Below, piece by piece: positions 55,435-64,000 of a DNA stretch of 64,000 bases. Source of the stretch: Arthrobacter sp. AZCC_0090 (GTDB lineage: Bacteria > Actinomycetota > Actinomycetes > Actinomycetales > Micrococcaceae); the NCBI RefSeq assembly GCF_014207375.1, contig NZ_JACHEE010000006.1, positions 248,001 to 312,000 of the forward strand. Reading direction: 5' to 3'. The position numbers were made by a program, and so were the translations under genes. Position 1 is the stretch's first letter, and each line of letters opens with the position of its first letter. The notes beneath the pieces are model-generated. The model was not told where the DNA came from and ran no database searches. It saw only the letters and a list, made by a program, of their open reading frames with translations.

Positions 55435-56737
55435 TGGAGTTTTGGTGGTGGCCGCTGCTATGGCCGGCTTCCTCCTTTCCCTTCGGTGGTCCGCTGTTGG
55501 GGTGATCAGCACTTCTTCATGGGCGGTCCTGGTCCGGGCGATATGACGAGAATCAAACCGTTTCCAGCTTCTTTTTCCGGGAGTCATGTCGTGCGCATGG
55601 CTTTCCTCCTTTCTCAGGTAACGCTGGCCCGTGTTGCTTTCTACTTGTTCATGGTCGATCGATCGGGTGGCAACATGACTTGCCGAAGCAATGCGAGGAT
55701 CTTCCGGGGTGCGGGTCGAATCGTTTGCACTGAGCCTCTCCTTCTTCCCGTTTTGGGGCCACCGTTCGTGGCCTCCTGCGATTCATGTCGGCCCCGTGAC
55801 GAGGCAACATGATCCTTTGGCTGTGAACACCCTAGCTCGGACAATGACCAAGGCCGTTTGGGGTTGGGTGGCGTTCTGGTAGGGGACCAACCGCCGAGTA
55901 TAGGGGCCGGAGTGCAACTTGGGGGACCGGTGGGAAGGAAAAACTTCGTGAGGAAATAAGCGACCTAGGAGCGCCGAACGAAATTTTTCGCTTGCCACCG
56001 GCGCGAAGCGCCCTGGTTGCGCGAAGGACCTGCCCGGCGACAATGAAGCGGCAGAACGAGAGGCAGCGTGACCCCTTCAAGTGGCGGGGACGCCACATGG
56101 CGTCCCGTTCGGGTGGGAATTCGGACCAGCCCCGGGCCACGCCATGATTCAGCGTTTCGGTTGAATGTTGGATGCGGATGCTGCGGGACGTGTGTCGGAC
56201 ATGGTTACGGGCGGCACCGCACGACTTGATGAAAACCTTGAGGCTGCCATGAAGACCACCAGTCCTACCCACCTCACTGCCGTTTTGGAGCGACCACGAG
56301 AACTCCGTTGCACCAAAGTTGATATAGGAGGTGGGTACCAAAATCCCCGGAATTACGCGGGTTTTGACCTATTCATGGACGTCTTTGTGGCACGGTAATG
56401 ACCCACCTCATTAGTAACATTGGTGGGCTACTTTTCCCGCCGTGACAGGCGTGAGGGAGTGCGAAGCGGGGGAGTAGGAAAGGCGAGAGGGAATTGCTGG
56501 ACGAATACGATAGCAAGGAAGCCGGCAACCCGTGCTGATACCCGCCTGCCCGAGCCCGGCCGGGCTGCTGCCCGGGTTCGCCGTGGGCGACGTGCGAACG
56601 GACCTCGACGCTGCAGTGGAGGTCAGCATGCTCAGCCGCCCCACCGCAGTCTCCAAATGCAGCTGCGGGTCCCGGCCGGTCACGAATAAGCTGCGTGCCA
56701 CCAAAGCCGAGCCCGGCTTGTGACATAAGGTGTTTCC
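55435..56737. other. About 1.3 kb of poorly coding DNA inside the candidate island
   Basis: The base composition looks less GC-rich than the neighbours and no frame shows family features. A plus-strand frame 56165-56398 (77 residues) has an in-frame ATG but no clear ribosome site. Another, 56532-56723, ends VSKCSCGSRPVTNKLRATKA and may be a gene fragment. Small hairpins such as GGCGCGAAGCGCC (about 56001-56013) are present. No gene is claimed. Confidence 0.5.
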
Positions 56738-57671
56738 GTGTCTGATCTTGTTCTTGACGTAGCTGCAGAGACAACAGTTTCTGCGATGCCGGCTTCGCGC
56801 CCGTCCCTCACGCTCGGTCATGTGCTGACCGGCATGGGCGCAGACTGCGACCCTGCGGTCCGCCCGGAGGATGTATTGCTGATCCGCCATGCTTTCAGGC
56901 CCGGCGACCCCGGTGCGTTGCGCGGTCCCGAAGACCTGACCGAGGAACGGGTCCTCGCTTACACCAGGGAGCAGGGTCTCTCACCCCGGCAATTCCCCAC
57001 AAACCCTCCCCTCTACTGGATGATCCTCATCGCCGACGGCAAACGCCGCTCCCGGCTGTGGGGCACCTTTGAGAACCACGGCGAGGTAATCGCAGAGCGC
57101 ACTGAGGTGAACCGGGTCTTCGACCTGCGCTTGTCGGATTTCATTGCACCCCTGAATGACCGGGCTCGTGATCGAATGGGACAGCCCGCGGAACTGGCAC
57201 CGACGCGCCACGAGGGCCCCGAAGTTGCCGGTGTTGGAAATCGCCGACCGGGACAAGGTTCCCTTCCCGGGGTTCGACGGCGTACTGCTCAAATACCACG
57301 AGCTGCAGGAGATGGTGGAGAACGCCCGCTACGCCGATTGGCGCGCTGCCTTGAAGGAAGTGCAGGGCATCTACCTCATCACGGACTCCACCAACGGCAA
57401 GCAGTATGTCGGCAAGGCCGATGGTTCTGAGCGGATTCCTGGACGGTGGACGGACTACGCGCGAGATGGCCACGGCGGGAACGTCGAACTCCGAGCGCTT
57501 GCCTACGACAGCGCAGCCGGAGAAGCGGTCAAGACAGACCATGCACGGCTTTTCATCTTCAGCCTCCTGCGTGTGTTCGGTCCCAGTACGCCCTCCAGCG
57601 ATGTCGACGCAGCGGAGTCCCATTGCAAAGACGCATTGATGACGCGACAATTCGGTCTCAACAGGAACTGA
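56738..57671 (+). pseudogene. GIY-YIG nuclease family protein, frameshifted
   Basis: Frame 1 (from 56738) gives an N-terminal domain with LTLGHVLTGMGADCDPAVRP and FDLRLSDFIAPLNDR. One extra G in CCGGG (57162-57164) then shifts the frame; frame 2 continues RLVIEWDSPRNWHRRAT, LEIADRDKVPFPGFDGVLLK and the GIY-YIG domain QGIYLITDSTNGKQYVGKA (the Y-x-x-Y-V-G form of GIY-YIG), ending in ALMTRQFGLNRN. Joined, the protein would be about 310 residues with an N-terminal partner domain and a C-terminal nuclease, a layout known in actinobacteria. As drawn, only truncated products would be made, unless an internal ATG at 57156 gives a free nuclease domain of 171 residues. Confidence 0.8.
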
Positions 57672-57728
57672 TCAATCACGGACGGTTTGTGCGAAAGTAA
57701 GTGGACTATCTACTGGGGGGACACCATC

Positions 57729-58406
57729 ATGCCAGCTGTGCCAGATGATTTAAGGACAAGATTCGAGAATTGGGAAGCCAAGGCTCGCCCGTCACAGGCA
57801 CCCTTTGAGTGGAAGAAGACGAACTGGCAGAGGTACCTCGGGAGCGCAAGCATTCTCGAAGCTCTTCCGAACCCCATTGACCGCGCTGGCGTCCTGGAGT
57901 CATTCAAATTCATCCACAACCCGGCCTCTGCCCTCGTTGCTTACATTGCCAGCTACCTCTGGGGTTACGCCAGGACCGGCTTCGGCCCCTACCGCGCTGA
58001 GCGGGTCATCCGGCTGAATACAGACCCCGAGAGCGGGAAGCACTTTGCGGCTGACCTGCACACGCTCGCTGGGATTGCGATGAACGATGGAGGGAACGCC
58101 GCTTTCGAGCACATCGTCGATCGACGCCGCGGCGACCGTGACTTCTTCAAGCAGTGGGGGCCGGCATTCGCGACGAAGTTCATCAGCTTCGCTACCAAGG
58201 CCTCCGACAAGGTCGCCACCACCCCCATCCTGGACAGCATCGTCGCACGATGGTTCGGGAACCACTTCACGGAGATCGGCCCGCTCTGGCTGACCTGGCA
58301 CAGCGCCGACAGCTACCGCAGGTACACAGAAGGCATGGCCGAGTGGGCTCGTGACCTGAGCATCGAACCCGAGCAGGTCGAACAGCTCATCTTCGGGGAA
58401 AACTGA
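57729..58406 (+). CDS. OGG-fold protein (8-oxoguanine DNA glycosylase-like)
   Basis: A 225-residue protein. I assign it to the family described as 8-oxoguanine DNA glycosylase OGG-fold proteins from WGYARTGFGPYRAERVI, QWGPAFATKFISFATKA and PILDSIVARWF, which stand for the helical core of HhH-GPD glycosylases with a Lys in ATKF and an Asp in ILD. The catalytic role is not proven. Starts at ATG 57729 with GGGGGG at 57715-57720. It lies 57 bases after the GIY-YIG gene on the same strand, so a base-excising glycosylase next to a nuclease is suggested, either for repair or for defence. Confidence 0.6.
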   Translation: MPAVPDDLRTRFENWEAKARPSQAPFEWKKTNWQRYLGSASILEALPNPIDRAGVLESFKFIHNPASALVAYIASYLWGYARTGFGPYRAERVIRLNTDPESGKHFAADLHTLAGIAMNDGGNAAFEHIVDRRRGDRDFFKQWGPAFATKFISFATKASDKVATTPILDSIVARWFGNHFTEIGPLWLTWHSADSYRRYTEGMAEWARDLSIEPEQVEQLIFGEN

Positions 58407-58458
58407 GCCACGGCGATCCGACTTGGGCTGCGGAGGGTCTCTCAGTAGTCTTGGCCGC

Positions 58459-58752
58459 ATGACAGACCTTGGTATGGAGAACGTCCGGGCGGAAATTGAT
58501 GAGTTGGATCGACACATCGTTGAACTTGTTTCCCGGCGGCAACATTGGGTCCAGGAGGCTGGCAAGTTGAAGACGGATCGTGATGATGTCCGAGCACCCG
58601 ATCGAGTGGAGAAGGTCATTTCCAAGGTACGTGCCCTCGCTGAGGCCTCTGGTGCATCTCTTGATGTTGTTGAGCGAACGTACCGCGCAATGATCGCAGC
58701 ATTTATTGATCTGGAACTGTCGGTTCACGAGACATACAAAGGGCCCAGCTAG
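58459..58752 (+). CDS. Chorismate mutase type II (AroQ) family protein
   Basis: A 97-residue all-helical protein: NVRAEIDELDRHIVELVSRR (AroQ helix 1 with the Arg and Asp of the family), then HWVQEAGKLKTD with the second Lys, a turn at RAPDRVEKVISKVRALA and a last helix ERTYRAMIAAFIDLEL. This is the layout of monofunctional chorismate mutases and of isochorismate-pyruvate-lyase-like PchB proteins. The ATG at 58459 is chosen because the preceding 12 residues are not family-like. Its place between an OGG-fold protein and a DUF5677-like protein does not fit aromatic amino acid synthesis, so an accessory role is possible. Confidence 0.8.
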   Translation: MTDLGMENVRAEIDELDRHIVELVSRRQHWVQEAGKLKTDRDDVRAPDRVEKVISKVRALAEASGASLDVVERTYRAMIAAFIDLELSVHETYKGPS

Positions 58753-58857
58753 GTTGCCGAAGGCCGCCGTCGCTGACCTGCCGGAGGACATCGGTGGGCG
58801 GGAACCGCCGACGGTTCCAGAAACACCGGGGTATCGGTTCAAAGACAAGGCAGAAGA

Positions 58858-59604
58858 ATGACTTTCACGACAACCGACGCCAACCTACAGCGGCACGTTG
58901 AATTGCTGATCGAGGACTGGTTCACTCAGTCCGGCCTCAGAGCCAGGAAGGACGACGGCGACGACGTCAACTCCTTTCTCAACTGTGTGGGGTTCACTAA
59001 CGCCGCGGCAGAGTGCATGCGCACCTACCTGAACACCATCCCAGCTGACCGCATCGCGCGCGGCATCCTCGCCCGTTCCATCTTCGAAGTCGGCGTTACA
59101 TGCGTATGGCTGGCGCTCACGGGTCTGGACGGCTTCGAAGCGTTGCGGTGGGACGAACAGAGGCAGAAGAAGGCACTTGCTAACGAAATGAAGGGGTTCG
59201 ATTCAAACGAAGAATTGAGCCAGACGATTGCGAAGGTCAGTGAGCAGGAGCCGCACCCGAAAAACGACCGGGCAGAGCAGGCGAGGTACTTCTCGCAGAT
59301 GGTTAAGTCTCTGGACACCGGCGCAACACCCCTCTACGTCATCTACAGGATGTACAGTGAATACAGCCACGCTTCCCTGGGAGTTTCCAACAGTTATATA
59401 GACGAAGATGACGCTGGCGAAGTCGGCGTATATTTCCCTGCGCGACACCAGGCGCTGAATGACCACATGGGTACCGCGGTTGCGCCCTTTGTGTGGGCTG
59501 TCAACGCAGTCAACAAGATGCTCATTGACGAACCCTTTAGCGGTCGGCTGACCACCATGAAGGCGCTCCTGGAAACTGGCATCGACTTCACTCTGACGGA
59601 GTGA
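58858..59604 (+). CDS. DUF5677-like protein of unknown function
   Basis: A 248-residue, mostly helical soluble protein with the stretches ILARSIFEVGVTCVWLALTG (about 77-96) and YVIYRMYSEYSHASLGVSNS (about 163-182). This pair, an R-x-x-x-E helix and a Y-x-x-Y-S-x-x-x-H helix, is seen in DUF5677-type proteins, which are often found in accessory and defence regions. No enzymatic motif can be named. It ends in a hairpin (59606-59633) and is the last gene of the cassette that follows the tRNA fragment. Confidence 0.55.
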   Translation: MTFTTTDANLQRHVELLIEDWFTQSGLRARKDDGDDVNSFLNCVGFTNAAAECMRTYLNTIPADRIARGILARSIFEVGVTCVWLALTGLDGFEALRWDEQRQKKALANEMKGFDSNEELSQTIAKVSEQEPHPKNDRAEQARYFSQMVKSLDTGATPLYVIYRMYSEYSHASLGVSNSYIDEDDAGEVGVYFPARHQALNDHMGTAVAPFVWAVNAVNKMLIDEPFSGRLTTMKALLETGIDFTLTE

Positions 59605-59605
59605 A

Positions 59606-59633
59606 GCCTGCCCCTGCAAGGGCAGCGGCAGGC
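59606..59633. terminator. Terminator hairpin between convergent genes
   Basis: GCCTGCC (59606-59612) pairs with GGCAGGC (59627-59633), with an inner CTGC/GCAG pair, followed by CCTCCTTT. It begins two bases after the DUF5677-like gene stop. No gene is seen from here to 59859. Confidence 0.65.
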
Positions 59634-59859
59634 CTCCTTTCGAGAGGACCCAAACTCCCGGGCGTCAATCAACGGCGTTGAGGGGAGAAGAGAGCCTACT
59701 TGGCCTGATCGGGGTCCCAGTCTTCAGGTTCACGCTTCTCCAGAGTCTCGAGTCTCCACGAGGGTAATCGTGCCGTATGCGTCCGTTGATTGCGGTCAGT
59801 CCTTCCACATCAGAACGACCGTGTCGATCCGGGGCTGCTCGGCCGAGCCGGCGGAGGCG

Positions 59860-60429
59860 CTAGGCCACCCGGTAGTGCATGTGCGTTACGCCGGGTGCGT
59901 CGATTACGCGCGTCAGCTCCAGTTCGGAGCGTTCTGCGCCGAATAGTCGCCGTCCCCCACCGAGCAGCACCGGGATCAGATGGATCTCCAGCTCATCGAG
60001 CAGGCCCTCCCGGAGAAGGGACTGGGCGAGCCCGGCCCCGTGCACCATCACGTCCCGGTCACCGGCGGCCGCCTTGGCCTCGCGGACCGCCGTGGCCGGG
60101 TCGTGCACGTAGTGGACCCAGCCGCTCTGTGGCTCGGGCACGGGGCCACGGGTGGGCACGAAGATGGGCACGCCGTGGTGGTCGCCGCCCCAGTGGCCGG
60201 CGTAGTCAAAGGTCTTGCGGCCGACGACGACCGCGCCGGTCGCCATTGACTCGGCGAGTACCTGCCCGCTGACCCCCGCCGGGTCGAAATGGGGATAGTC
60301 GGCGACGGGCTCGCCCAGCCACTCGTGAAGTCGGAGACCGCCGGTTCCGAGCCCGTTGTCCGGGCCATCGTCGGGACCTGCGATGTAGCCGTCGAGGGAC
60401 ATCGACATGTACAGGATGGCCTTGCTCAT
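59860..60429 (-). CDS. Dihydrofolate reductase family protein (copy 3)
   Basis: A 189-residue RibD-C/DHFR-fold protein: ILYMSMSLDGYIAGPDDGPD at the start, VVGRKTFDYAGHWGG (NADPH-binding region), VMVHGAGLAQSLLREGLLDE (about 130-150) and EIHLIPVLLGGGRRLF at the end. It lacks the classic folate-binding residues in full, so it is likely an NADPH-dependent reductase of unknown substrate. It is the last of three tandem paralogues; the gap to the next is 24 bases. Confidence 0.9.
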   Translation of the reverse strand: MSKAILYMSMSLDGYIAGPDDGPDNGLGTGGLRLHEWLGEPVADYPHFDPAGVSGQVLAESMATGAVVVGRKTFDYAGHWGGDHHGVPIFVPTRGPVPEPQSGWVHYVHDPATAVREAKAAAGDRDVMVHGAGLAQSLLREGLLDELEIHLIPVLLGGGRRLFGAERSELELTRVIDAPGVTHMHYRVA

Positions 60430-60453
60430 GGTGATTCTCCTCGCGGTGTTCTA

Positions 60454-61038
60454 TCAGTGATGCCGAGTGGGAAGGTAGAGGAGTTCATGGGTGCGGCCGT
60501 CGAGCGTACGACTCTCGATCAGCTCCAGGTCGAAGTCGGCGGCACCGGCGAAGATCGGTGCGTCTCCGGTCTGGCCGCTGATCACCGGGAAGATCGTCAC
60601 CTGGAGCCGATCGACGAGGCCGGCAGCCATGAGGGTCCGGTTCAGCGAGAGGCTACCGTGCGAGCGAAGCGGGATCTCGGATTCATCTTTGAGCCGTGCG
60701 ACGACATCGGCGGCGTCGCCGCGTGCCAGAGTCGCATCGGGCCAGTCGAGAGGCTCTTCCAGGGTAGACGAGAGCACCGTCGTGGGCTGGTGCTTCATCC
60801 TGGTGTTCACGGGATCGATGGCCTCTGAATCCCGGATGAGCGTTCCGAGGAACCGCTGGAACATCCGGAACGTGTTCGCTCCGAGGACCAGCCGCAGTTC
60901 CTCGCCGTACTGCGCGACGGGACGATCCAGGAACTCGGGACCTTGTTTGCCCCAGTAACCGCCCCAGCCGCCGTGGGCGTTGTACGAGCCGAAGCCGTCG
61001 AGGGTGGTGAACAAGTCCCAGGTGTGGATGGCAGTCAT
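60454..61038 (-). CDS. Dihydrofolate reductase family protein (copy 2)
   Basis: A 194-residue RibD-C/DHFR-fold protein starting MTAIHTWDLFTTLDGFGSYN, with LVLGANTFRMFQRFLGTL, PLRSHGSLSLNRTLMAAGLV and VTIFPVISGQTGDAPIF. The N-terminal GYW-type stretch GGWGGYWGKQGPEFLDR is particular to this subgroup. The middle member of the three tandem genes, 16 bases after copy 1. Confidence 0.9.
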   Translation of the reverse strand: MTAIHTWDLFTTLDGFGSYNAHGGWGGYWGKQGPEFLDRPVAQYGEELRLVLGANTFRMFQRFLGTLIRDSEAIDPVNTRMKHQPTTVLSSTLEEPLDWPDATLARGDAADVVARLKDESEIPLRSHGSLSLNRTLMAAGLVDRLQVTIFPVISGQTGDAPIFAGAADFDLELIESRTLDGRTHELLYLPTRHH

Positions 61039-61054
61039 GATGGTCTCCTGATTC

Positions 61055-61681
61055 TCACTCGGTGGGGTCGGACGCGTACCGGGGGACTCCGGCGGGCCGG
61101 TACGTCTGCAGGATGATTCCCTTCGGGAAGGCCCGCGTCGCTACCAGTTCGAGCGCCAGATCGGGGCCCTGTTCGGGGAACAGCCGCGCGCCCTGTCCGA
61201 CGATCACGGGGCACACGAGAAGGGTGAGCTCGTCGACGAGGTCGTTTGCCAGCAGCCAGCGGGCGAGTGCGCCGCTGCCGTGCACCTGCAGTTCGCCGCC
61301 GGGCGGGGTCTTGAGCTCGCGGATCGCGCTGGCGAGGTCCCCGGAGAGCACGGTCGTGTTCGCCCAGGCCGGGTCGGTGAGGGTGGTGGATGCAACGTAC
61401 TTCGGCCTGGTGTTCAAGGCCGTGGAGATCGGGTTGTCGCCTTGGTCGGAGCCCCAGGTGCCGGTTCCCCAGGACCAGGCGAACATCTCGTACGTGCGTC
61501 GGCCGAAAAGGAACGCGTCGGCGCGCTGGTAGTAGTCCCCGACGTAGGCCAGCGACTCGTCGTCGAACAGCGGCCTGGCCCAGCCGCCTCTCTCCATGCC
61601 CGGGTCGAAGTCGGGATGACGTCCGCCGTTGGACTGGTAGACGCCGTCGACGGACACCTGGATGTTGACCTTCAGCTCCAT
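61055..61681 (-). CDS. Dihydrofolate reductase family protein (copy 1)
   Basis: A 208-residue RibD-C/DHFR-fold protein starting MELKVNIQVSVDGVYQSNGG, with LFGRRTYEMFAWSWG, ELQVHGSGALARWLLANDLV and LLVCPVIVGQGARLFPEQG. ATG 61681 with GAGGAA in front is chosen; the longer frame upstream begins in the promoter region. It is the first gene of the three-gene group. Confidence 0.9.
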   Translation of the reverse strand: MELKVNIQVSVDGVYQSNGGRHPDFDPGMERGGWARPLFDDESLAYVGDYYQRADAFLFGRRTYEMFAWSWGTGTWGSDQGDNPISTALNTRPKYVASTTLTDPAWANTTVLSGDLASAIRELKTPPGGELQVHGSGALARWLLANDLVDELTLLVCPVIVGQGARLFPEQGPDLALELVATRAFPKGIILQTYRPAGVPRYASDPTE

Positions 61682-62238
61682 GGCAGTGGTTCCTCGTCTC
61701 ATGGCGGCGGTCGCGTTGGGATGCGCGCCGGCTGATTGCTCGATATGTACCTTAAGAAGTGAAGCACGCTTGACCTTAACTGAGTAGGCATGGAACTGCG
61801 GCTGACTTGCCGCCAAGTAGGCGCTCGTCCTCGAGACCCTCCCTGACCTGATGTGACTCGGAAACTGTCAGCTCTGAGGTGGGCTGATTGGGCTACGCCT
61901 TGCCTTTCACGAATGCGTGCTCGACGATCTCGCGCGTGGTGCCCCCGGCTAGCCAGCCCAACCGGCCCGTAGTTGTGCTGGATTTGGACCCCGCTTGCGG
62001 CACACCCTTGCTACTCGAGGACTCGCATCAAATCGAGGTGGACTGGCCCGATGTTCCGAGACGCGATGCTGCAATGAAACCCGCCCAATAGCTCCGCGCC
62101 GGGAGCCAGTACGCCGGGCTCCTTAGACGCGGAGCCAACCGAATGACCCCACCTGCGGACCTGTTTGGCCCCTAGGCAGTCGGCAACGGCCGTGTACCGG
62201 GCTCCTGGCGGTGGCCGTCATCGAGCCCTGGAGGGGTT
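61682..62238. other. 557-base gap with the promoter region of the reductase genes
   Basis: No gene is supported. Two similar elements, TGTACCTTAA (61746-61755) and TGACCTTAA (61771-61779), lie 25 bases apart in front of the reductase group and may be regulator sites. The rest, to the end of the epoxide hydrolase gene, shows nothing recognisable. Confidence 0.4.
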
Positions 62239-63395
62239 TCAGCGCAGGGTGCTGAAGAACTTCCGGACGTCGCCGATCAGCAAATCGGGGGCTTCCATTG
62301 CTGCGAAATGGCCGCCTCGTCCGAATTCAGACCAGTGCATGATGGTGTGTTCGAGCTCGAGGGTGCTCCGGATCGAGACATCCATGGGGAAAACTGCCAC
62401 CCCGGTCGGCACCGTGGAACGCTGGCTGGCTCCCCATGCCCCGGCGTGTGCCGTTTCGTAGTAGCTGTTGGCTGAGGAGCCGGCGGTTCCAGTCAGCCAG
62501 TACAGCATCACGTTGGTGAGCAGCAGGTCCGTGTCCACCGCGTCTTCGGGCAGGTCCGCGGCAGGGTCGGTCCATTCCTTAAACTTCTCTCCACGATCCA
62601 GGCCAGCTGGCCCACCGGGGAGTCGTGCAGCCCGTGCGCCAGGGTCTGCGGCCGGCTGATCTGGATCATCATGTAACCAGACTGCTCGGTCTTCAGGTAT
62701 TGCAGGTGCTCCAGTCGCGCCCGCTCGGCCTCGGTCAGTTCCGCAACCTCGTCCGGGTTGACCTCTGTGAACGCGGCGAGCCCGTTCGCGTGCACGCCGA
62801 CGACCTTGTCGGGGTTGAGCCTGCCCAGTCCCGGGGAGATGACTGCGCCGGTGTCGCCGCCCTGTGCCCCGTAACGCTCGTAGCCGAGCCGGTCCATCAG
62901 TTCCGCGAATGCCCTGGTCACCCGGTTGATGTCCCAGCCTGCTTCGCGGGTCGGCCCGGAGAAGCCGCTTCCGGGGATCGACGGGATGACCAAGTGGAAG
63001 GCATCCGCAAGATCGCAGCCGTGCGCCTTTGGGTCGGTCAGAGGGCCGATGACGCGCAGGAATTCCACGATCGAACCCGGCCAGCCATGGGTCAGGATCA
63101 GAGGCAGGGCATCCGGTTCAGGCGACCGGACGTGCATGAAGTGGATGTTCTGTCCGTCGATTTCGGTGGTGAACTGCGGGTACTTGTTCAGCTCCTGCTC
63201 GTATGCGCGCCAGTCGTAGGCATCGCGCCAGTACTCGGCCAGCCCCTTGAGATAGGCCGCAGGCACGCCGCGGCTCCAGCCGACGTCGGGCAGGTCTGTG
63301 GTCCATCTGGTCCTGGCGAGGCGCTCCCGCAGGTCGTCCAGTTCGGCCTGGGGAATGTCGATGGTGAAGGGCTTGATTTCGCTGTTGATCTCCAT
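62239..63395 (-). pseudogene. Epoxide hydrolase (EHN-type alpha/beta hydrolase), frameshifted
   Basis: The N-terminal epoxide hydrolase domain ([20 protein letters not shown], residues about 10-29) and the core ([16 protein letters not shown] oxyanion motif, QGGDTGAVI nucleophile Asp about 175) are intact. Near 62585-62590 an extra AG (GAGAGAAG for GAGAAG) shifts the frame; the other frame continues [20 protein letters not shown] and [20 protein letters not shown], and ends at 62239 with the catalytic His region GGHFAAMEAP. Joined, it would be about 385 residues, the usual length. ATG 63395 is the likely start. It is divergent from the WYL regulator. Confidence 0.85.
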
Positions 63396-63458
63396 AACCA
63401 CAACCCTAGGAGCCAGTTAGGTCAGTATCGGTCCTAGGACTATGGCAGAGTTCAAATC

Positions 63459-64000
63459 ATGTGGGAAACCTCAGCACGGCTGCTGCGGCTGCTCTCGCTC
63501 CTGCAGACCCGGCGCACCTGGTCCGGAGCCGAACTGGCCGAGCGGCTGGAAATCACTCCGCGCACCGTGCGCCGCGATATCGACCGGCTCCGCAACCTCG
63601 GCTACCCCGTGCTGGCCACGGCCGGCACAGCGGGTTACCAGTTGGGTGCCGGCGCGGACATGCCGCCGTTGCTGCTCGACGACGAAGAAGCCGTGGCGGT
63701 CGCGATGGGCCTGCGCACGGCCGCCAGCGGTTCGATCACCGGAATCGAGGAAACCTCGGTACGGGCCCTGGCCAAGCTCGAGACGCTGCTGCCGTCCCGG
63801 CTGCGCCACCGGATCAACGCTCTGCAGTCGGTGACGGTGCCGTTGACCAACGCCGGTCCCACCGCGGCCCCGGGCACTCTCACCGCTATCGCTGCCGCGT
63901 GCCGCGACTCCCTGTGCTTGCGCTTCGATTATCGCAGCCACGACGGAACCAGCAGGATCCGCACCACCGAGCCGCACCGCCTGGTCCACACGGGCCGGCG
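63459..64000 (+). CDS. WYL-domain (YafY type) transcriptional regulator, 3' end outside window
   Basis: The first 180 residues of a regulator. An HTH_11-type winged helix is seen at the start (SARLLRLLSLLQTRRTWSG, ELAERLEITPRTVRRDIDRL, about 5-45), followed by GYQLGAGADMPPLLLDDEEA, the linker of the YafY/DeoR-like group, and the beginning of the WYL domain (SLCLRFDYRSHDGTSRIRT). The frame is the one starting ATG 63459; other frames here are shadows. It is divergent from the epoxide hydrolase with a 63-base gap containing two CCTAGG sites, and probably controls that gene. Confidence 0.9.
   Translation, partial: MWETSARLLRLLSLLQTRRTWSGAELAERLEITPRTVRRDIDRLRNLGYPVLATAGTAGYQLGAGADMPPLLLDDEEAVAVAMGLRTAASGSITGIEETSVRALAKLETLLPSRLRHRINALQSVTVPLTNAGPTAAPGTLTAIAAACRDSLCLRFDYRSHDGTSRIRTTEPHRLVHTGR

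Noticed and set aside
55832..56341. 170-residue minus-strand frame in the island region
   Set aside because: Ser/Arg-rich without motifs or ribosome site; looks like chance open frame.
57156..57671. Separate GIY-YIG nuclease gene starting at ATG 57156
   Set aside because: No ribosome site precedes this ATG and the upstream frame codes the matching N-terminal half, so one frameshifted gene is the better reading.

Overview
The window reads as chromosomal DNA of a high-GC soil actinobacterium of the Micrococcaceae (Arthrobacter, Paenarthrobacter or Pseudarthrobacter type). This is inferred from codon use, the mixture of ATG, GTG and TTG starts behind GGAGG-like ribosome sites, probable leaderless promoters and gene content. 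No RNA operon or replication gene is present. About fifty genes or gene remnants can be supported. Most encode uptake and breakdown of plant- or soil-derived carbon and nitrogen compounds.

Region by region. 1-12154 (+) is a glycan operon: the end of an MFS transporter, then GH2, GH43, an SGNH esterase, an HSL-type esterase, GH3, a second SGNH protein and GH78, mostly with overlapping starts and stops and without signal peptides, so imported oligosaccharides are probably finished off in the cytoplasm. The operon ends at a perfect 34-bp palindrome. 12281-15264 holds a small Micrococcaceae protein, a dehydrogenase and degraded DNA. 15265-22919 (-) is a second sugar locus: GH1, a Gfo/Idh/MocA oxidoreductase and an oligopeptide-type ABC importer in which one permease is fused to one ATPase. 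It faces a sulfatase (+) whose formylglycine-generating enzyme gene is broken, followed by a LacI regulator.

27430-40267 deals with amino acid (proline-like) catabolism. It contains an FAD oxidase, two tiny coupled Cys-containing proteins, delta-1-pyrroline-5-carboxylate dehydrogenase, an enolase-superfamily epimerase and a divergent MmyB-type regulator. These are followed by a second FAD oxidase, a LysR/EamA divergent pair, a second P5C dehydrogenase beside a decayed PucR-type regulator, and a GNAT-AAA+ fusion protein. 40348-42540 is a TetR regulator divergent from a frameshifted carboxylesterase. 43589-47804 (-) is a polar amino acid ABC importer coupled to an Asp/Glu-type racemase. 48108-55070 (+) holds a LysR gene and then a short-chain dehydrogenase, flavin monooxygenase, MFS transporter, NADP glutamate dehydrogenase and a second dehydrogenase.

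55094-56737 looks like an island junction: an IS110-type transposase tail, the 3' end of a tRNA without its body, a hairpin and 1.3 kb of poorly coding DNA. Behind it lie a frameshifted GIY-YIG nuclease, an OGG-fold protein, a chorismate-mutase-like protein and a DUF5677-like protein (56738-59604). The window ends with three tandem dihydrofolate-reductase-family genes, a frameshifted epoxide hydrolase and a WYL regulator cut by the window edge.

The items most worth a second look are the GIY-YIG/OGG-fold cassette by the tRNA fragment, the GNAT-AAA+ fusion next to P5C dehydrogenase, and the recurring pair of tiny proteins (one coupled pair, one fused and broken copy, one frameshifted remnant). 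The number of single-base lesions in otherwise well-preserved genes is also notable and could be true decay or assembly error.
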